DNA from: Thalassospiraceae bacterium
Lineage (GTDB): Bacteria; Pseudomonadota; Alphaproteobacteria; Rhodospirillales; Magnetovibrionaceae
Assembly (NCBI GenBank): GCA_030637205.1
Contig: DAOVVL010000056.1
Coordinates: forward strand, 1 to 9,037
Length of the DNA: 9,037 nt
Reading direction: 5' to 3'
The translations under genes and the position numbers were made by a program. Positions 1-5,899 of this stretch are shown one piece after another. Position 1 is the first letter of the stretch, and each line of letters starts with the position of its first letter. The notes beneath the pieces are model-generated. The model saw only the letters and a list, made by a program, of their open reading frames with translations, was not told the origin of the DNA and did no database searches.

Positions 1-246
1 CAAGAAGGCCCCCCTTTCAGCAACCAGGCTCATTGGTCGACGCCGCCTGCCCCCGCTGACGCAGTACCGGTTGAGGTAGATTATGGCGTCCTGCCATCCA
101 TAGATTTTCCGTCTCCGCTCAATGCGCCGACACTTTTACCGGAACTGATGCAGGGTCGTGAAAATATTCCAACCCCCGAGGCCGTAACAAAACTGTATGA
201 AGCGCATCCCGAGAACACCAGCAAAACGGTAAATCTCATGGGCTGA
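1..246 (+). CDS. 3' end of an unrecognised protein (5' truncated at window edge)
   Basis: Frame 1 is open from the first base to a TGA at 244-246, giving about 81 C-terminal residues. They are rich in Pro and Ala (a PPAPADAVPVEV stretch, then an LNAPTLLPELMQGRENIPTPEA stretch split by acidic and Pro residues) and end in NLMG. I recognise no domain. The composition suggests a flexible, probably soluble or extracytoplasmic tail, but this is only an impression. The stop overlaps the first in-frame ATG of the downstream kinase as TGATG, so the two may be co-transcribed and translationally coupled. It does not look like the end of a response regulator receiver or output domain. Its reading frame, ordinary codons and continuity to the kinase start make it likely real. 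Confidence 0.6.
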   Translation, partial: QEGPPFSNQAHWSTPPAPADAVPVEVDYGVLPSIDFPSPLNAPTLLPELMQGRENIPTPEAVTKLYEAHPENTSKTVNLMG

Positions 247-1892
247 TGGCGCCTTGGGTACGATCAGACCGGTATGCGGTTTGCCCATGTGCTATGCGCC
301 TTTCGCGGTCAGGTGCGCTGTGCAAAGATGCGCTCAAGGCACACATCAACAGGGCAATTGGGGCCGGGGCGTTTAGGTTGGCGGAATTTCTCTCAAACGG
401 ATTTTGGAACAAGTGGTCTTTCAGCGCCCTGATTGCGGCGGTGGCGGCGGGAACGTTTGCGTTTGATTTAATGATCCCGTTGGGCGTAGCTGGCGGGGTG
501 CCGTATGTGGTGACGGTTTTGCTAGGCTGGTGGCTTCCCGGCAAAAGGGCCATTCTTTTTCTGGCGTTTATTACTTCGATGCTGACGGTTGTGGGTTATT
601 TTCTGTCACCCGAAGGCGGTATTGAATGGATGGTCATTACCAACCGCGGGCTGGCAATTTTTGCAATTTGGGTTACCGCGCTGTTGTTGGTGCTGGCGCG
701 CACTTCAACGCAAAGAATGATCGCACTACAAAAAAAGCTGAAGGCCCTGGTTGAAGACCGTACCCGCAAAATGGAAGCCAGCGAAGACCGGTTTCGCGAT
801 TATGCGGAAGTGTCTTCAGATTGGTTTTGGGAAATGGATGTAGATTTAAAATTTACTTCTTTCTCCGGGCGCACAACCGCTGTCGAAGAAATGTTTCCAG
901 TCGCGATAGGAAGCACACGCTGGGATGCATTGGACATTGATCCACTAACCGATCCGGTGTGGCGCGCCCATCACGAAATGCTGCTGGCACGTAAATCGTT
1001 TCGAAATTTTGTATACAGTTATGTAGACAATAATGGAAGGACGCGGTGGTGGCAGATCAGCGGCGTACCGGTGTTTGATGAGGATAACAAGTTTTGCGGC
1101 TATCGCGGTTCCGGTAGTGATATTTCCGAAAGCAAACTGGCCGAAGCCCAGCTCATACAATCCAGCAAACTGGCGACTTTGGGCGAAATTGCTTCTGGCA
1201 TTACCCATGAGCTGAACCAGCCGTTAAACATTATCCAGATGTCGGCGGAAAGCACGCTGATGCGCCTTGAAAAGGGAAAGCTGGATGAAGCTCAACAGGC
1301 CACGGCGTTGACGCGCATCGTCGGCCAAGTGCAACGGATGTCAAAAATTATCAACCACATGCGTGTTTTTGCTCGCCAAGGTGAACCGGAAGCCACAGAA
1401 ATATTCTCACCCGTAGCCTTGCTTGATGAACTTCTGGAGCTGCTTGAACGCCAGATCACAGCCAGCGGAGTTGAGCTTGGAGGGGATATTCCTGACCAGT
1501 GCGGCATGGTCAGGGGATCACCGGTTCAGCTTGAGCAAGTGGTGATGAACCTGATTACCAATGCGGTGGATGCCGTGCGCGACCATGTGCGTAAAGCTGA
1601 AAAGGACCAACCCGCCTTTCAGGGCCGCATCACAGTGGGCCTTCAAGACGATGCGCCCAACAACCAGATCATTATTACTGTCTCTGATAACGGTGGCGGC
1701 ATTCCCAGCCATATTCGCAAAAGGATTTTTGATCCGTTTTTTACCACCAAGGCCGAAGGCCGCGGCACGGGCCTGGGGCTTTCGATCAGTTATAAAATCA
1801 TCGAACATATGGGCGGTACGCTGGAAGTTGAAAACACCGCGCTAGGCGCCCGCTTTGAGATTTTGCTGTCGCGCATAGATCCGTCCAGTTGA
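246..1892 (+). CDS. Membrane-bound PAS sensor histidine kinase (NtrB/DctB-like HPK4 type)
   Basis: This is a sensor kinase that autophosphorylates a histidine and should pass the phosphate to a response regulator not seen here. Numbered from ATG 246, hydrophobic segments lie at about 58-78, 84-97, 102-120 and 134-151. A linker helix (about 155-180) leads to a PAS/PAC domain (about 180-297; DWFWEMD and GYRGSGSDIS motifs). The HisKA H-box has GITHELNQPLN with His321. The HATPase domain shows the N box NLITNAVDAV (Asn435, Asn439), the G1 box DNGGGIP (Asp481), the F box FDPFFTTK and the G2 box GRGTGLGLSIS. All catalytic boxes are intact, and no receiver domain is attached. The start is uncertain: ATG 246 overlaps the upstream stop, but residues 1-50 are Cys/Arg-rich and unlike a kinase leader. 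ATG 294 or TTG 378 are alternatives, all with weak ribosome sites. The ligand is unknown. Confidence 0.93.
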   Translation: MAPWVRSDRYAVCPCAMRLSRSGALCKDALKAHINRAIGAGAFRLAEFLSNGFWNKWSFSALIAAVAAGTFAFDLMIPLGVAGGVPYVVTVLLGWWLPGKRAILFLAFITSMLTVVGYFLSPEGGIEWMVITNRGLAIFAIWVTALLLVLARTSTQRMIALQKKLKALVEDRTRKMEASEDRFRDYAEVSSDWFWEMDVDLKFTSFSGRTTAVEEMFPVAIGSTRWDALDIDPLTDPVWRAHHEMLLARKSFRNFVYSYVDNNGRTRWWQISGVPVFDEDNKFCGYRGSGSDISESKLAEAQLIQSSKLATLGEIASGITHELNQPLNIIQMSAESTLMRLEKGKLDEAQQATALTRIVGQVQRMSKIINHMRVFARQGEPEATEIFSPVALLDELLELLERQITASGVELGGDIPDQCGMVRGSPVQLEQVVMNLITNAVDAVRDHVRKAEKDQPAFQGRITVGLQDDAPNNQIIITVSDNGGGIPSHIRKRIFDPFFTTKAEGRGTGLGLSISYKIIEHMGGTLEVENTALGARFEILLSRIDPSS

Positions 1893-1923
1893 TTATTTAG
1901 CGCGACTCGTGACGCTGGCCCAC

Positions 1924-2085
1924 CTATAAAGCATCGGCGGTATCATTGAACAGGTTGCCAACGTCCTGGCCCAGGATTGTTACCGCACCAATGATGGTGA
2001 CCGCGATCAATGTGGCGATCAGGGCATATTCGGTAACCGTTGAACCGCCGTGGCTGTGAAAAAAACCGAATAAATATGCACGCAT
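1924..2085 (-). CDS. Flp/Fap-type pilin (small type IVb prepilin)
   Basis: A 53-residue minus-strand gene starts at ATG 2085-2083 and stops at TAG 1926-1924. The leader MRAYLFGFFHSHGG is followed by STVTEYALIATLIAVTIIG. This matches the Flp pilin pattern: a Gly before the cleavage site, Glu at mature position +5 next to Tyr, then one long hydrophobic helix of about 22 residues and a short polar tail (QDVGNLFNDTADAL). In the family a TadV/CpaA-type prepilin peptidase cleaves after the Gly, and Tad machinery at the inner membrane assembles the mature subunit into an adhesive Flp pilus. An AAGGA about 10 bases upstream of the ATG can serve as the ribosome site. The gene converges with the kinase and diverges from the permease. 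No tad/cpa secretion gene lies in the window, so this is an isolated copy here, perhaps served by a cluster elsewhere. The alternative is a TadE-like pseudopilin, but the short length favours Flp. Confidence 0.86.
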   Translation of the reverse strand: MRAYLFGFFHSHGGSTVTEYALIATLIAVTIIGAVTILGQDVGNLFNDTADAL

Positions 2086-2237
2086 CTTTCAGGCATCCTT
2101 TTGCTTAAAAAAACCTGCTTTGGGAAACAAACAGCCATGAATTGAACTAAAATGCCGAACTGTATTGTATATACTGGTCCGGTCCGATCAGTGACCCAGA
2201 TCACCCTTGGCGTAAACTCTAGCGCATATAGTTGAGC
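2086..2237. promoter_or_regulatory. Divergent intergenic region between flp pilin and rarD
   Basis: These 152 bp must carry the control signals for two divergently transcribed genes. On the minus strand an AAGGA ribosome site precedes the pilin ATG. On the plus strand the permease has no strong Shine-Dalgarno. Visible small symmetry includes the palindrome GTATATAC (2167-2174) and a tandem GGTCC-GGTCC nearby. No promoter pair fits well: TTGGCG (2207-2212) and TATAGT (2227-2232) are only 14 bp apart. I therefore mark the region, not exact sites. Confidence 0.4.
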
Positions 2238-3200
2238 ATGGATACGAACCTCCCCACCCGCGCCCCCACCCTTGCAAAGCACCCCGATCCGGCCCCCACA
2301 TGGCTAGGCGGCGGCTTGGCCGTCAGCGCATTTTTGATGTGGAGCATGTTTCCACTTTATTTCAAGCTGGTGGCACACATATCGCCGCTTGAAGTGCTGG
2401 CCCATCGCATGGTGTGGACGTTGGCTTTCGTCACCCTGATCATGGTTGTCACAGGGCGTCGGGAAATTTTTCAAAAATCATTCTACGCCCCCAAAACGCT
2501 GGGTTTCATGGCGCTTTCGGCGCTGGCAGTGGCGGTGAACTGGGGGGTGTTTATTGCCGCCGTCAGCTGGGGCCAGGTGCTTCAATCAAGCCTTGGCTAT
2601 TTCATCTCGCCGTTGATGAGTGTGCTGTTTGGTGTGTTTATCCTTTCTGAGCGGCCCCGCCCGCTGGCCTGGGTCGCCATCGCCATCGCCGCGCTCGCGG
2701 TTGCCAATCTGGTATGGAATTTTGGCGCGGTGCCGTGGATTGCGCTGTGGCTGGGACTTTCGTGGGGGCTTTATGGCCTGTTGCGCAAGCTGGCCCCGCT
2801 GGGCTCGATTTCGGGACTGTATACCGAAACCCTGCTGATGTTGCCGCTGGCACTGGCTTTCCTTGTTTATTTGCACAGCTTCGGCTTGCCCGCGGGGATG
2901 GCGTCTGCGGGCCTTGCAACCCTGGATGATGGCTGGCTGCTGGTTGGGGTCGGTGCGCTGACCGCCACGCCGTTATTGTTGTTTGCGCGCGCCGTTCGCC
3001 TGTTGCCGCTTTCAGCCGCCGGGGTGTTGCAGTACATCGTGCCAACCGGCCAATTCATCTTGGCGGTGTTTGTGTTTGGCGAACCATTTGGCGATGCCCA
3101 GCTTTTGACGTTTGTCATGATCTGGGCTGCCTTGGCGCTTTATATTGGCGACAGTCTGCGCGCGCACCGTCGTCGGCCCGCCCCGCCGCCGGCAACCTGA
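2238..3200 (+). CDS. rarD: RarD-type EamA/DMT superfamily permease
   Basis: An inner-membrane permease of about 320 residues with roughly ten hydrophobic helices, arranged as the two tandem EamA repeats of the drug/metabolite transporter superfamily. Family hallmarks of RarD are visible: the motif AVNWGVFI around residues 99-106, SLGYFISPL at 118-126, and ER (138-139) followed by RPLAW. The second repeat contains LLLFARAVRLLPLSAAGVLQYIVPT, which is typical of RarD (shown here only as context around the conserved LQYI/PT). The name RarD comes from a chloramphenicol-sensitivity locus in Pseudomonas; the natural substrate of most members is unknown. I chose ATG 2238; an in-frame TTG at 2232 would add two residues, and neither has a clear ribosome site. 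The C-terminus is a basic, Pro-rich tail (RAHRRRPAPPPAT). It appears monocistronic: the pilin upstream diverges and more than 1 kb of non-coding DNA follows. Confidence 0.9.
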   Translation: MDTNLPTRAPTLAKHPDPAPTWLGGGLAVSAFLMWSMFPLYFKLVAHISPLEVLAHRMVWTLAFVTLIMVVTGRREIFQKSFYAPKTLGFMALSALAVAVNWGVFIAAVSWGQVLQSSLGYFISPLMSVLFGVFILSERPRPLAWVAIAIAALAVANLVWNFGAVPWIALWLGLSWGLYGLLRKLAPLGSISGLYTETLLMLPLALAFLVYLHSFGLPAGMASAGLATLDDGWLLVGVGALTATPLLLFARAVRLLPLSAAGVLQYIVPTGQFILAVFVFGEPFGDAQLLTFVMIWAALALYIGDSLRAHRRRPAPPPAT

Positions 3201-3258
3201 AGGCTGGAACGCCCCGGATCATATCGCAAGCGAAGTAAAGCCGAAGCCATATCGATGC

Positions 3259-3298
3259 GCGGCTACAGGTAGGCTTCAATCCATTTGTTGAAAGCCGC
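3259..3298. repeat. Inverted repeat downstream of rarD (weak terminator candidate)
   Basis: GCGGCT (3259-3264) is complementary to AGCCGC (3293-3298). Nested and partly competing, GGCTTCAA (3272-3279) pairs with TTGAAAGCC (3288-3296) with one bulged A around an 8-base loop. It lies 59-98 bases after the permease stop. A terminator would need a T-run straight after the stem; the nearest T-run is about 15-20 bases on (TCGTTTTTTG near 3313-3321), so terminator function is doubtful. Confidence 0.3.
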
Positions 3299-3424
3299 AG
3301 AATCGTTTCACGTCGTTTTTTGCAGCCTTGATCCGCATTTTTACGCTTTGCCCGGCTGAACGAGGGCCGCCAGCCAAACCGGCCTTATGGTTAATGTTGC
3401 GTGAAGCAATTTGGCCGGATTTAC

Positions 3425-3436
3425 GGGCCATGGCCC
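3425..3436. repeat. 12-bp perfect palindrome in a GC-rich patch
   Basis: GGGCCATGGCCC reads the same on both strands. It is followed at once by a CCCGC/GCGGG inverted pair (3435-3439 with 3449-3453) and by GGCGCGCC (palindromic, around 3454-3461). The cluster is much more G/C-rich than its surroundings. It could bind a dimeric protein or be part of a structured RNA; no function can be assigned. Confidence 0.4.
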
Positions 3437-3523
3437 CGCGATCACCTTGCGGGCGGCGCGCCCACACCCCGAACGATTATTATTTGAGCCCCTATTCGTC
3501 CCTCTGGGCGGGTTTTGCGGGGG

Positions 3524-3548
3524 TGCCACGACTTTGCGCTCCGTGGCA
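3524..3548. repeat. 7-bp perfect hairpin with 11-base loop
   Basis: TGCCACG (3524-3530) is perfectly complementary to CGTGGCA (3542-3548) around an 11-base loop. There is no T-run after either arm (GGCAATTAAAATGG follows on the plus strand), so it does not look like an intrinsic terminator. It may be part of a structured transcript or may be chance. Confidence 0.3.
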
Positions 3549-3643
3549 GGCAATTAAAATGGCGAAGCCACAGTGTGTTGGAAACAGGGACTGAAACGAA
3601 TAGGTTGCGCACACAAAACGAAAAAAACGGGCACATTTGGGTG

Positions 3644-3662
3644 TCGATTCGGTGCCGATCGA
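3644..3662. repeat. Near-perfect dyad with a bulged T
   Basis: TCGA-T-TCGG, then TG, then CCGA-TCGA: eight paired positions around a two-base centre with one extra T in the left arm. The tight centre fits a DNA-binding site better than an RNA hairpin. No neighbouring promoter is evident, so this is only a visible symmetry. Confidence 0.3.
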
Positions 3663-3904
3663 GGATGATTTTCATGGCCCCTTGTGTGGTGCGAAAATGG
3701 AATAACCGCGACGCCCCTGCAAAATGGATCGGTGGCAATGCGGATCGTTTCAGGGCTGTTATGGTTAACGATGGGTAAAGATCGATTGATGTCGCCATGC
3801 AAACGAAATGACACGTTAACACTTTGGGATTTATCCCGGATCGTCCATCAATCGGTGGCCGGGCTGTAAAAATTGCCCATGGAAAAATTAAGGGGGTCTA
3901 AAAT

Positions 3905-3977
3905 TTGCTTATTGGCATTTTTATGAGCGGCCGGCAGATGCATCTGGATCACAAAAAAGTGAGGTGGCAATAAGCAA
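3905..3977. repeat. Nested inverted-repeat element (13-bp outer arms, inner palindrome)
   Basis: The outer arms TTGCTTATTGGCA (3905-3917) and TGGCAATAAGCAA (3965-3977) pair at 12 of 13 positions. Inside the 47-base interior is a perfect 12-bp palindrome CAGATGCATCTG (3935-3946) and a small TCAC-A6-GTGA hairpin (3949-3962). A run of six T (3990-3995) lies 12 bases past the right arm; on the minus strand ATTTTAG follows the stem directly. Upstream, TTGCCC (3873-3878) and TCTAAA (3897-3902), 18 bp apart, could form a weak promoter that would start transcription at the element. It could be a structured small RNA, an unusual terminator or a protein-binding site. It lies 366-438 bases upstream of the J-domain gene. 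Confidence 0.5.
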
Positions 3978-4230
3978 CTGCATTTGAAGTTTTTTAGGTC
4001 CGGGATGGTATCGCTTTCCCTGAAAATGAGTCGCAATTGGACTCTCCAGCCCCTCTGACGGCTCAAAACAGGGACCAAAGGGGGCAAATTGGCGTGGTTC
4101 CTAATAAAGTTTTAAAAGCAAAAAGGTGTCTGATTTCAGTGTGTTAAATGCTCTCTGCAGCCCCTGGAGCCGTTCTGGGTGGTCATATTGGGGGCTAATT
4201 CGGCCTTCCTCGGGGCAAAACAGCCTTAAA

Positions 4231-4246
4231 AACTGCAAATGCAGTT
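4231..4246. promoter_or_regulatory. Operator-like dyad touching the -35 box of the J-domain gene
   Basis: AACTGCA-AA-TGCAGTT is a perfect 7-bp inverted repeat with a two-base centre. Its last two bases are the first two of the -35 hexamer TTGACT (4245-4250). This is the position of a typical repressor or activator site. The 11-mer AACTGCATTTG at 3976-3986 is the reverse complement of bases 4232-4242 or so of this dyad region, giving a possible second half-site about 250 bp upstream. The binding protein is unknown; the RHH-like domain of the downstream product makes autoregulation a possibility. Confidence 0.5.
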
Positions 4247-4272
4247 GACTGGTCCGGGCGGGGCGATAAACT
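4245..4272 (+). promoter_or_regulatory. Predicted sigma70-type promoter for the J-domain gene
   Basis: A -35 TTGACT (4245-4250, 5 of 6 consensus) and a -10 TAAACT (4267-4272, 4 of 6) are separated by 16 bp. Transcription would start near 4279, giving a leader of about 65 bases before the GGAGG ribosome site. This also argues against the longer in-frame ATG at 4239, which would lie upstream of the start of transcription. Confidence 0.55.
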
Positions 4273-4333
4273 CGTTTCAAACCGGGTACGGATTTCTGCC
4301 TCACGGGGGCGAATGTAACAAGAAATCGAAATC

Positions 4334-4338
4334 GGAGG
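4334..4338 (+). promoter_or_regulatory. Strong ribosome binding site that fixes the start at 4344
   Basis: GGAGG sits five bases before ATG 4344. The upstream in-frame ATG at 4239 has no such site, so translation most likely starts at 4344 with MTDPKVAKQK. Confidence 0.85.
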
Positions 4339-4343
4339 CACCC

Positions 4344-5024
4344 ATGACGGACCCTAAAGTGGCAAAGCAGAAAGTCTCCTACACGATTCCATGTCAATCC
4401 AGTTTCCGTGATGCGGTAAATGAGCTTGCCAAGAAACGCCATTGTAACGTTGCCGATCTGGCACGTTCGGTCGTGTTGGTGGTATCGCAAGCCACCATCA
4501 ACGCCCACCCCGATCCCGGCGAACCGGCCCGTGACGATCGCGAAACGGTAGTACTAAAGTCAGGAAAATCAAAGGGTAAGCCGTGGCGGCGCAAGCCCCG
4601 GCTGCAGGTGCGCTTAAGCCCCGGTTTTGCACCCGAAACAATTCGTCGGGCCCTTTCACTGGCGCTGGCGTTGGCTCATGGGCATGTGACGCTGGATGTT
4701 CTGACCGTGGATCAGCGCGCCCAGGGTGAAATGGAGATGGAAGCGCAAAACGCACTGTTGCGCGATACCCATGAAGAATTGGAGCGGTTGCGAAACGTTA
4801 CCTCGGCGCTGACGTTTGAGCCCCTGCCCAGCGGCGTGCAAGGCCGCGAACAGGCACTTTATGTGCTGGGATTTATTCCAGGTTCCATCCCCGACCAAAA
4901 TACCATCCGCATGCGCTTTCGCCGCCTCGCCACCGTCTATCACCCGGATGGAAAACTGGGCAGCCATGAACGCATGAGCCAGCTAAATGCCGCGATGGAG
5001 CTGTTGGGCCGGGGCGGGTTGTAA
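4344..5024 (+). CDS. RHH-like / J-domain fusion protein (DnaJ-family co-chaperone, role unknown)
   Basis: A soluble protein of 226 residues with three visible parts. Residues 8-50 resemble a ribbon-helix-helix DNA-binding fold: a short strand KVSYTIP, helix FRDAVNELAKKR, a turn, then helix NVADLARSVVLVV. A basic linker (about 68-86; KSGKSKGKPWRRKPR) leads to a segment LQVRLSPGFAPETIRRALSL and a Glu-rich, probably coiled-coil helix (about 127-156). The C-terminus (about 168-224) is a J domain: YVLGF, then IRMRFRRLATVY, the diagnostic HPD at 200-202, and a closing helix MSQLNAAMELL. J domains stimulate the ATPase of DnaK-type Hsp70 through HPD, so it probably recruits DnaK to a target selected by the N-terminal part. 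No Gly/Phe or zinc-finger region is present, so it is not canonical DnaJ. It has its own promoter, a strong ribosome site and a downstream terminator, and so seems monocistronic. The J domain is firm; the RHH reading is inference. Confidence 0.85.
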   Translation: MTDPKVAKQKVSYTIPCQSSFRDAVNELAKKRHCNVADLARSVVLVVSQATINAHPDPGEPARDDRETVVLKSGKSKGKPWRRKPRLQVRLSPGFAPETIRRALSLALALAHGHVTLDVLTVDQRAQGEMEMEAQNALLRDTHEELERLRNVTSALTFEPLPSGVQGREQALYVLGFIPGSIPDQNTIRMRFRRLATVYHPDGKLGSHERMSQLNAAMELLGRGGL

Positions 5025-5073
5025 AGAGGCAGACTTTAGAGCCGCGGGCTTAAATTAAAAACACGCGCACAAA

Positions 5074-5104
5074 AAAACCGCCCGTGAAATTCACGGACGG
5101 TTTT
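5074..5104 (-). terminator. Bidirectional intrinsic terminator between convergent genes
   Basis: AAAACCGCCCGTGAA (5074-5088) and TTCACGGACGGTTTT (5090-5104) pair at 14 of 15 positions. The one discordant pair is a G-U wobble in the minus-strand RNA but a C-A mismatch in the plus-strand RNA. The minus-strand transcript ends in seven U, the plus-strand one in four. It therefore fits best as the terminator of the BI-1 family gene (stop at 5130-5128) and probably also stops transcription of the J-domain gene from the left. Confidence 0.88.
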
Positions 5105-5127
5105 GATTGTCTCTTGATCCGGCGGGC

Positions 5128-5853
5128 TTAGCGACGGTCACCAAACAGCCGCAGCAGCATGAGGAACAGGTTGATGAAATCAAGATAAAGCGTCAACGCA
5201 CCCATGATGGCTTTTTTGGTTGCCGTGGTGTGGCCGTCGTTTTCCATGTAGATCAGCTTGATCTTCTGCGTGTCGTACGCGGTCAGGCCAACGAAGATGC
5301 CGACACCGGCAACCGAGATAATCCAGTACAAAGCGGGGCTCTGCATGAAGATATTGACCACCGATGCGATGATGATGCCGATCAGGCCCATGATCAAAAA
5401 CGACCCGATGGCCGTCAGGTCGCGCTTGGTGGTGTAGCCGTAAATGCTCATCCCGGCAAAGGTGCCGGCTGTAATAAAGAACACACGGGCGATGGACGCG
5501 CCGGTGTAAACCATAAAGATCGATGCCAGTGAAAGTCCCATCACGGCGGCAAATGCCCAGAACAATCCTTGCACGGCTGGCAGGCTCAACTTGTTGATGC
5601 CAAACGACAGCACCAGAATAAATGCCAGCGGCGACAGCATCACCACCCACTGAAGCGGCGTGCCAAAGATGGTCTGCATCATGGCGTCTGACTGTGAAGT
5701 CGCCATGGATACAACGCCGGTCAGCGCCAAACCCGAAGCCATGTAGTTATAGACCTTGAGCATGTGGGCGCGCAGGCCCTCGTCAATGGCGGCGCCAGCT
5801 TGTGTGGCTGCGCCGGTGTTCATCGAAATTTTGGATTGCGGTCCAAAAGCCAT
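5128..5853 (-). CDS. Bax inhibitor-1/YccA family inner-membrane protein (YbhL-like)
   Basis: A 241-residue integral membrane protein with about seven hydrophobic helices after a polar N-terminus of about 30 residues. Family motifs are clear: AGTFAGMSIYGYTTKRDLT-like segment (129-147), GLTAYDTQKIK (189-199, Asp194) and LYLDFINLFLMLLRLFG (222-238, Asp225). In characterised BI-1 homologues such as Bacillus YetJ, an Asp pair in these last two motifs forms a pH-sensitive gate for calcium leak; both Asp are present here. The bacterial physiological role is not settled; a membrane-stress or ion-homeostasis function is the usual inference. ATG 5853 is preceded by GGAG (5865-5868) with an 11-base gap. 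ATG at codon 11 is a weaker alternative. It follows the ABC permease on the same strand by 119 bp and has its own predicted promoter and a strong terminator, so it is probably expressed independently. Confidence 0.94.
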   Translation of the reverse strand: MAFGPQSKISMNTGAATQAGAAIDEGLRAHMLKVYNYMASGLALTGVVSMATSQSDAMMQTIFGTPLQWVVMLSPLAFILVLSFGINKLSLPAVQGLFWAFAAVMGLSLASIFMVYTGASIARVFFITAGTFAGMSIYGYTTKRDLTAIGSFLIMGLIGIIIASVVNIFMQSPALYWIISVAGVGIFVGLTAYDTQKIKLIYMENDGHTTATKKAIMGALTLYLDFINLFLMLLRLFGDRR

Positions 5854-5899
5854 AACAATGGGTTCTCCAGTTGGTTTAAGTAACGGGTTTCATTAGGGC

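Larger units (their letters stand above)
3201..4343. other. Long intergenic region without a convincing gene
   Basis: About 1.14 kb lies between the permease stop and the J-domain gene start. Short ORFs occur on both strands (for example 3328-3594 plus and 3442-3822 minus), but none has a ribosome site, a hydrophobic or domain-like pattern, or compatible codon use, so I leave them out. By eye the sequence is more A/T-rich in its second half (about 3580-4250). It carries several inverted repeats, listed separately where clearest, plus the promoter and leader of the downstream gene at its right end. I see no tRNA, no insertion-sequence ends, and no match to a riboswitch or housekeeping RNA that I know. 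It may hold a small RNA, a degraded gene, or a complex control region. Confidence 0.55.

Noticed and set aside
3271..3298. Possible tRNA T-arm around GGCTTCAATCC
   Set aside because: The GTTCRAATC core is absent and no acceptor or anticodon stems can be drawn around it.
3328..3594. Plus-strand ORF of 88 codons in the gene-free region
   Set aside because: No ribosome site, Trp/Arg/Pro-rich non-protein-like translation and it spans hairpins; not supported.
3765..3779. CtrA-like site TTAA-N7-TAAA
   Set aside because: The second half departs from the TTAA consensus and no gene start lies within a suitable distance.
3442..3822. Minus-strand ORF of 126 codons in the gene-free region
   Set aside because: No ribosome site, irregular composition, overlapping equally long ORFs in other frames and no recognisable domain; it looks like chance.
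3826..3837. GGGAT-TT-ATCCC inverted repeat
   Set aside because: Five-bp arms with a two-base centre, no T-run and no nearby promoter; too short to interpret.
3650..3860. Repeated GATCG/ATCGGTGG words that might form an iteron array
   Set aside because: Spacing is irregular, the shared core is only 5-8 bases and orientation varies; not an origin or CRISPR-like array.
4239..4343. N-terminal extension of the J-domain protein from an upstream ATG
   Set aside because: It would begin upstream of the predicted -10 box and lacks a ribosome site, while GGAGG precedes ATG 4344 at ideal spacing.
5107..5532. Plus-strand ORF antisense to the BI-1 family gene
   Set aside because: Asp/Gln/His-rich shadow of a well-supported gene, with no start signals.
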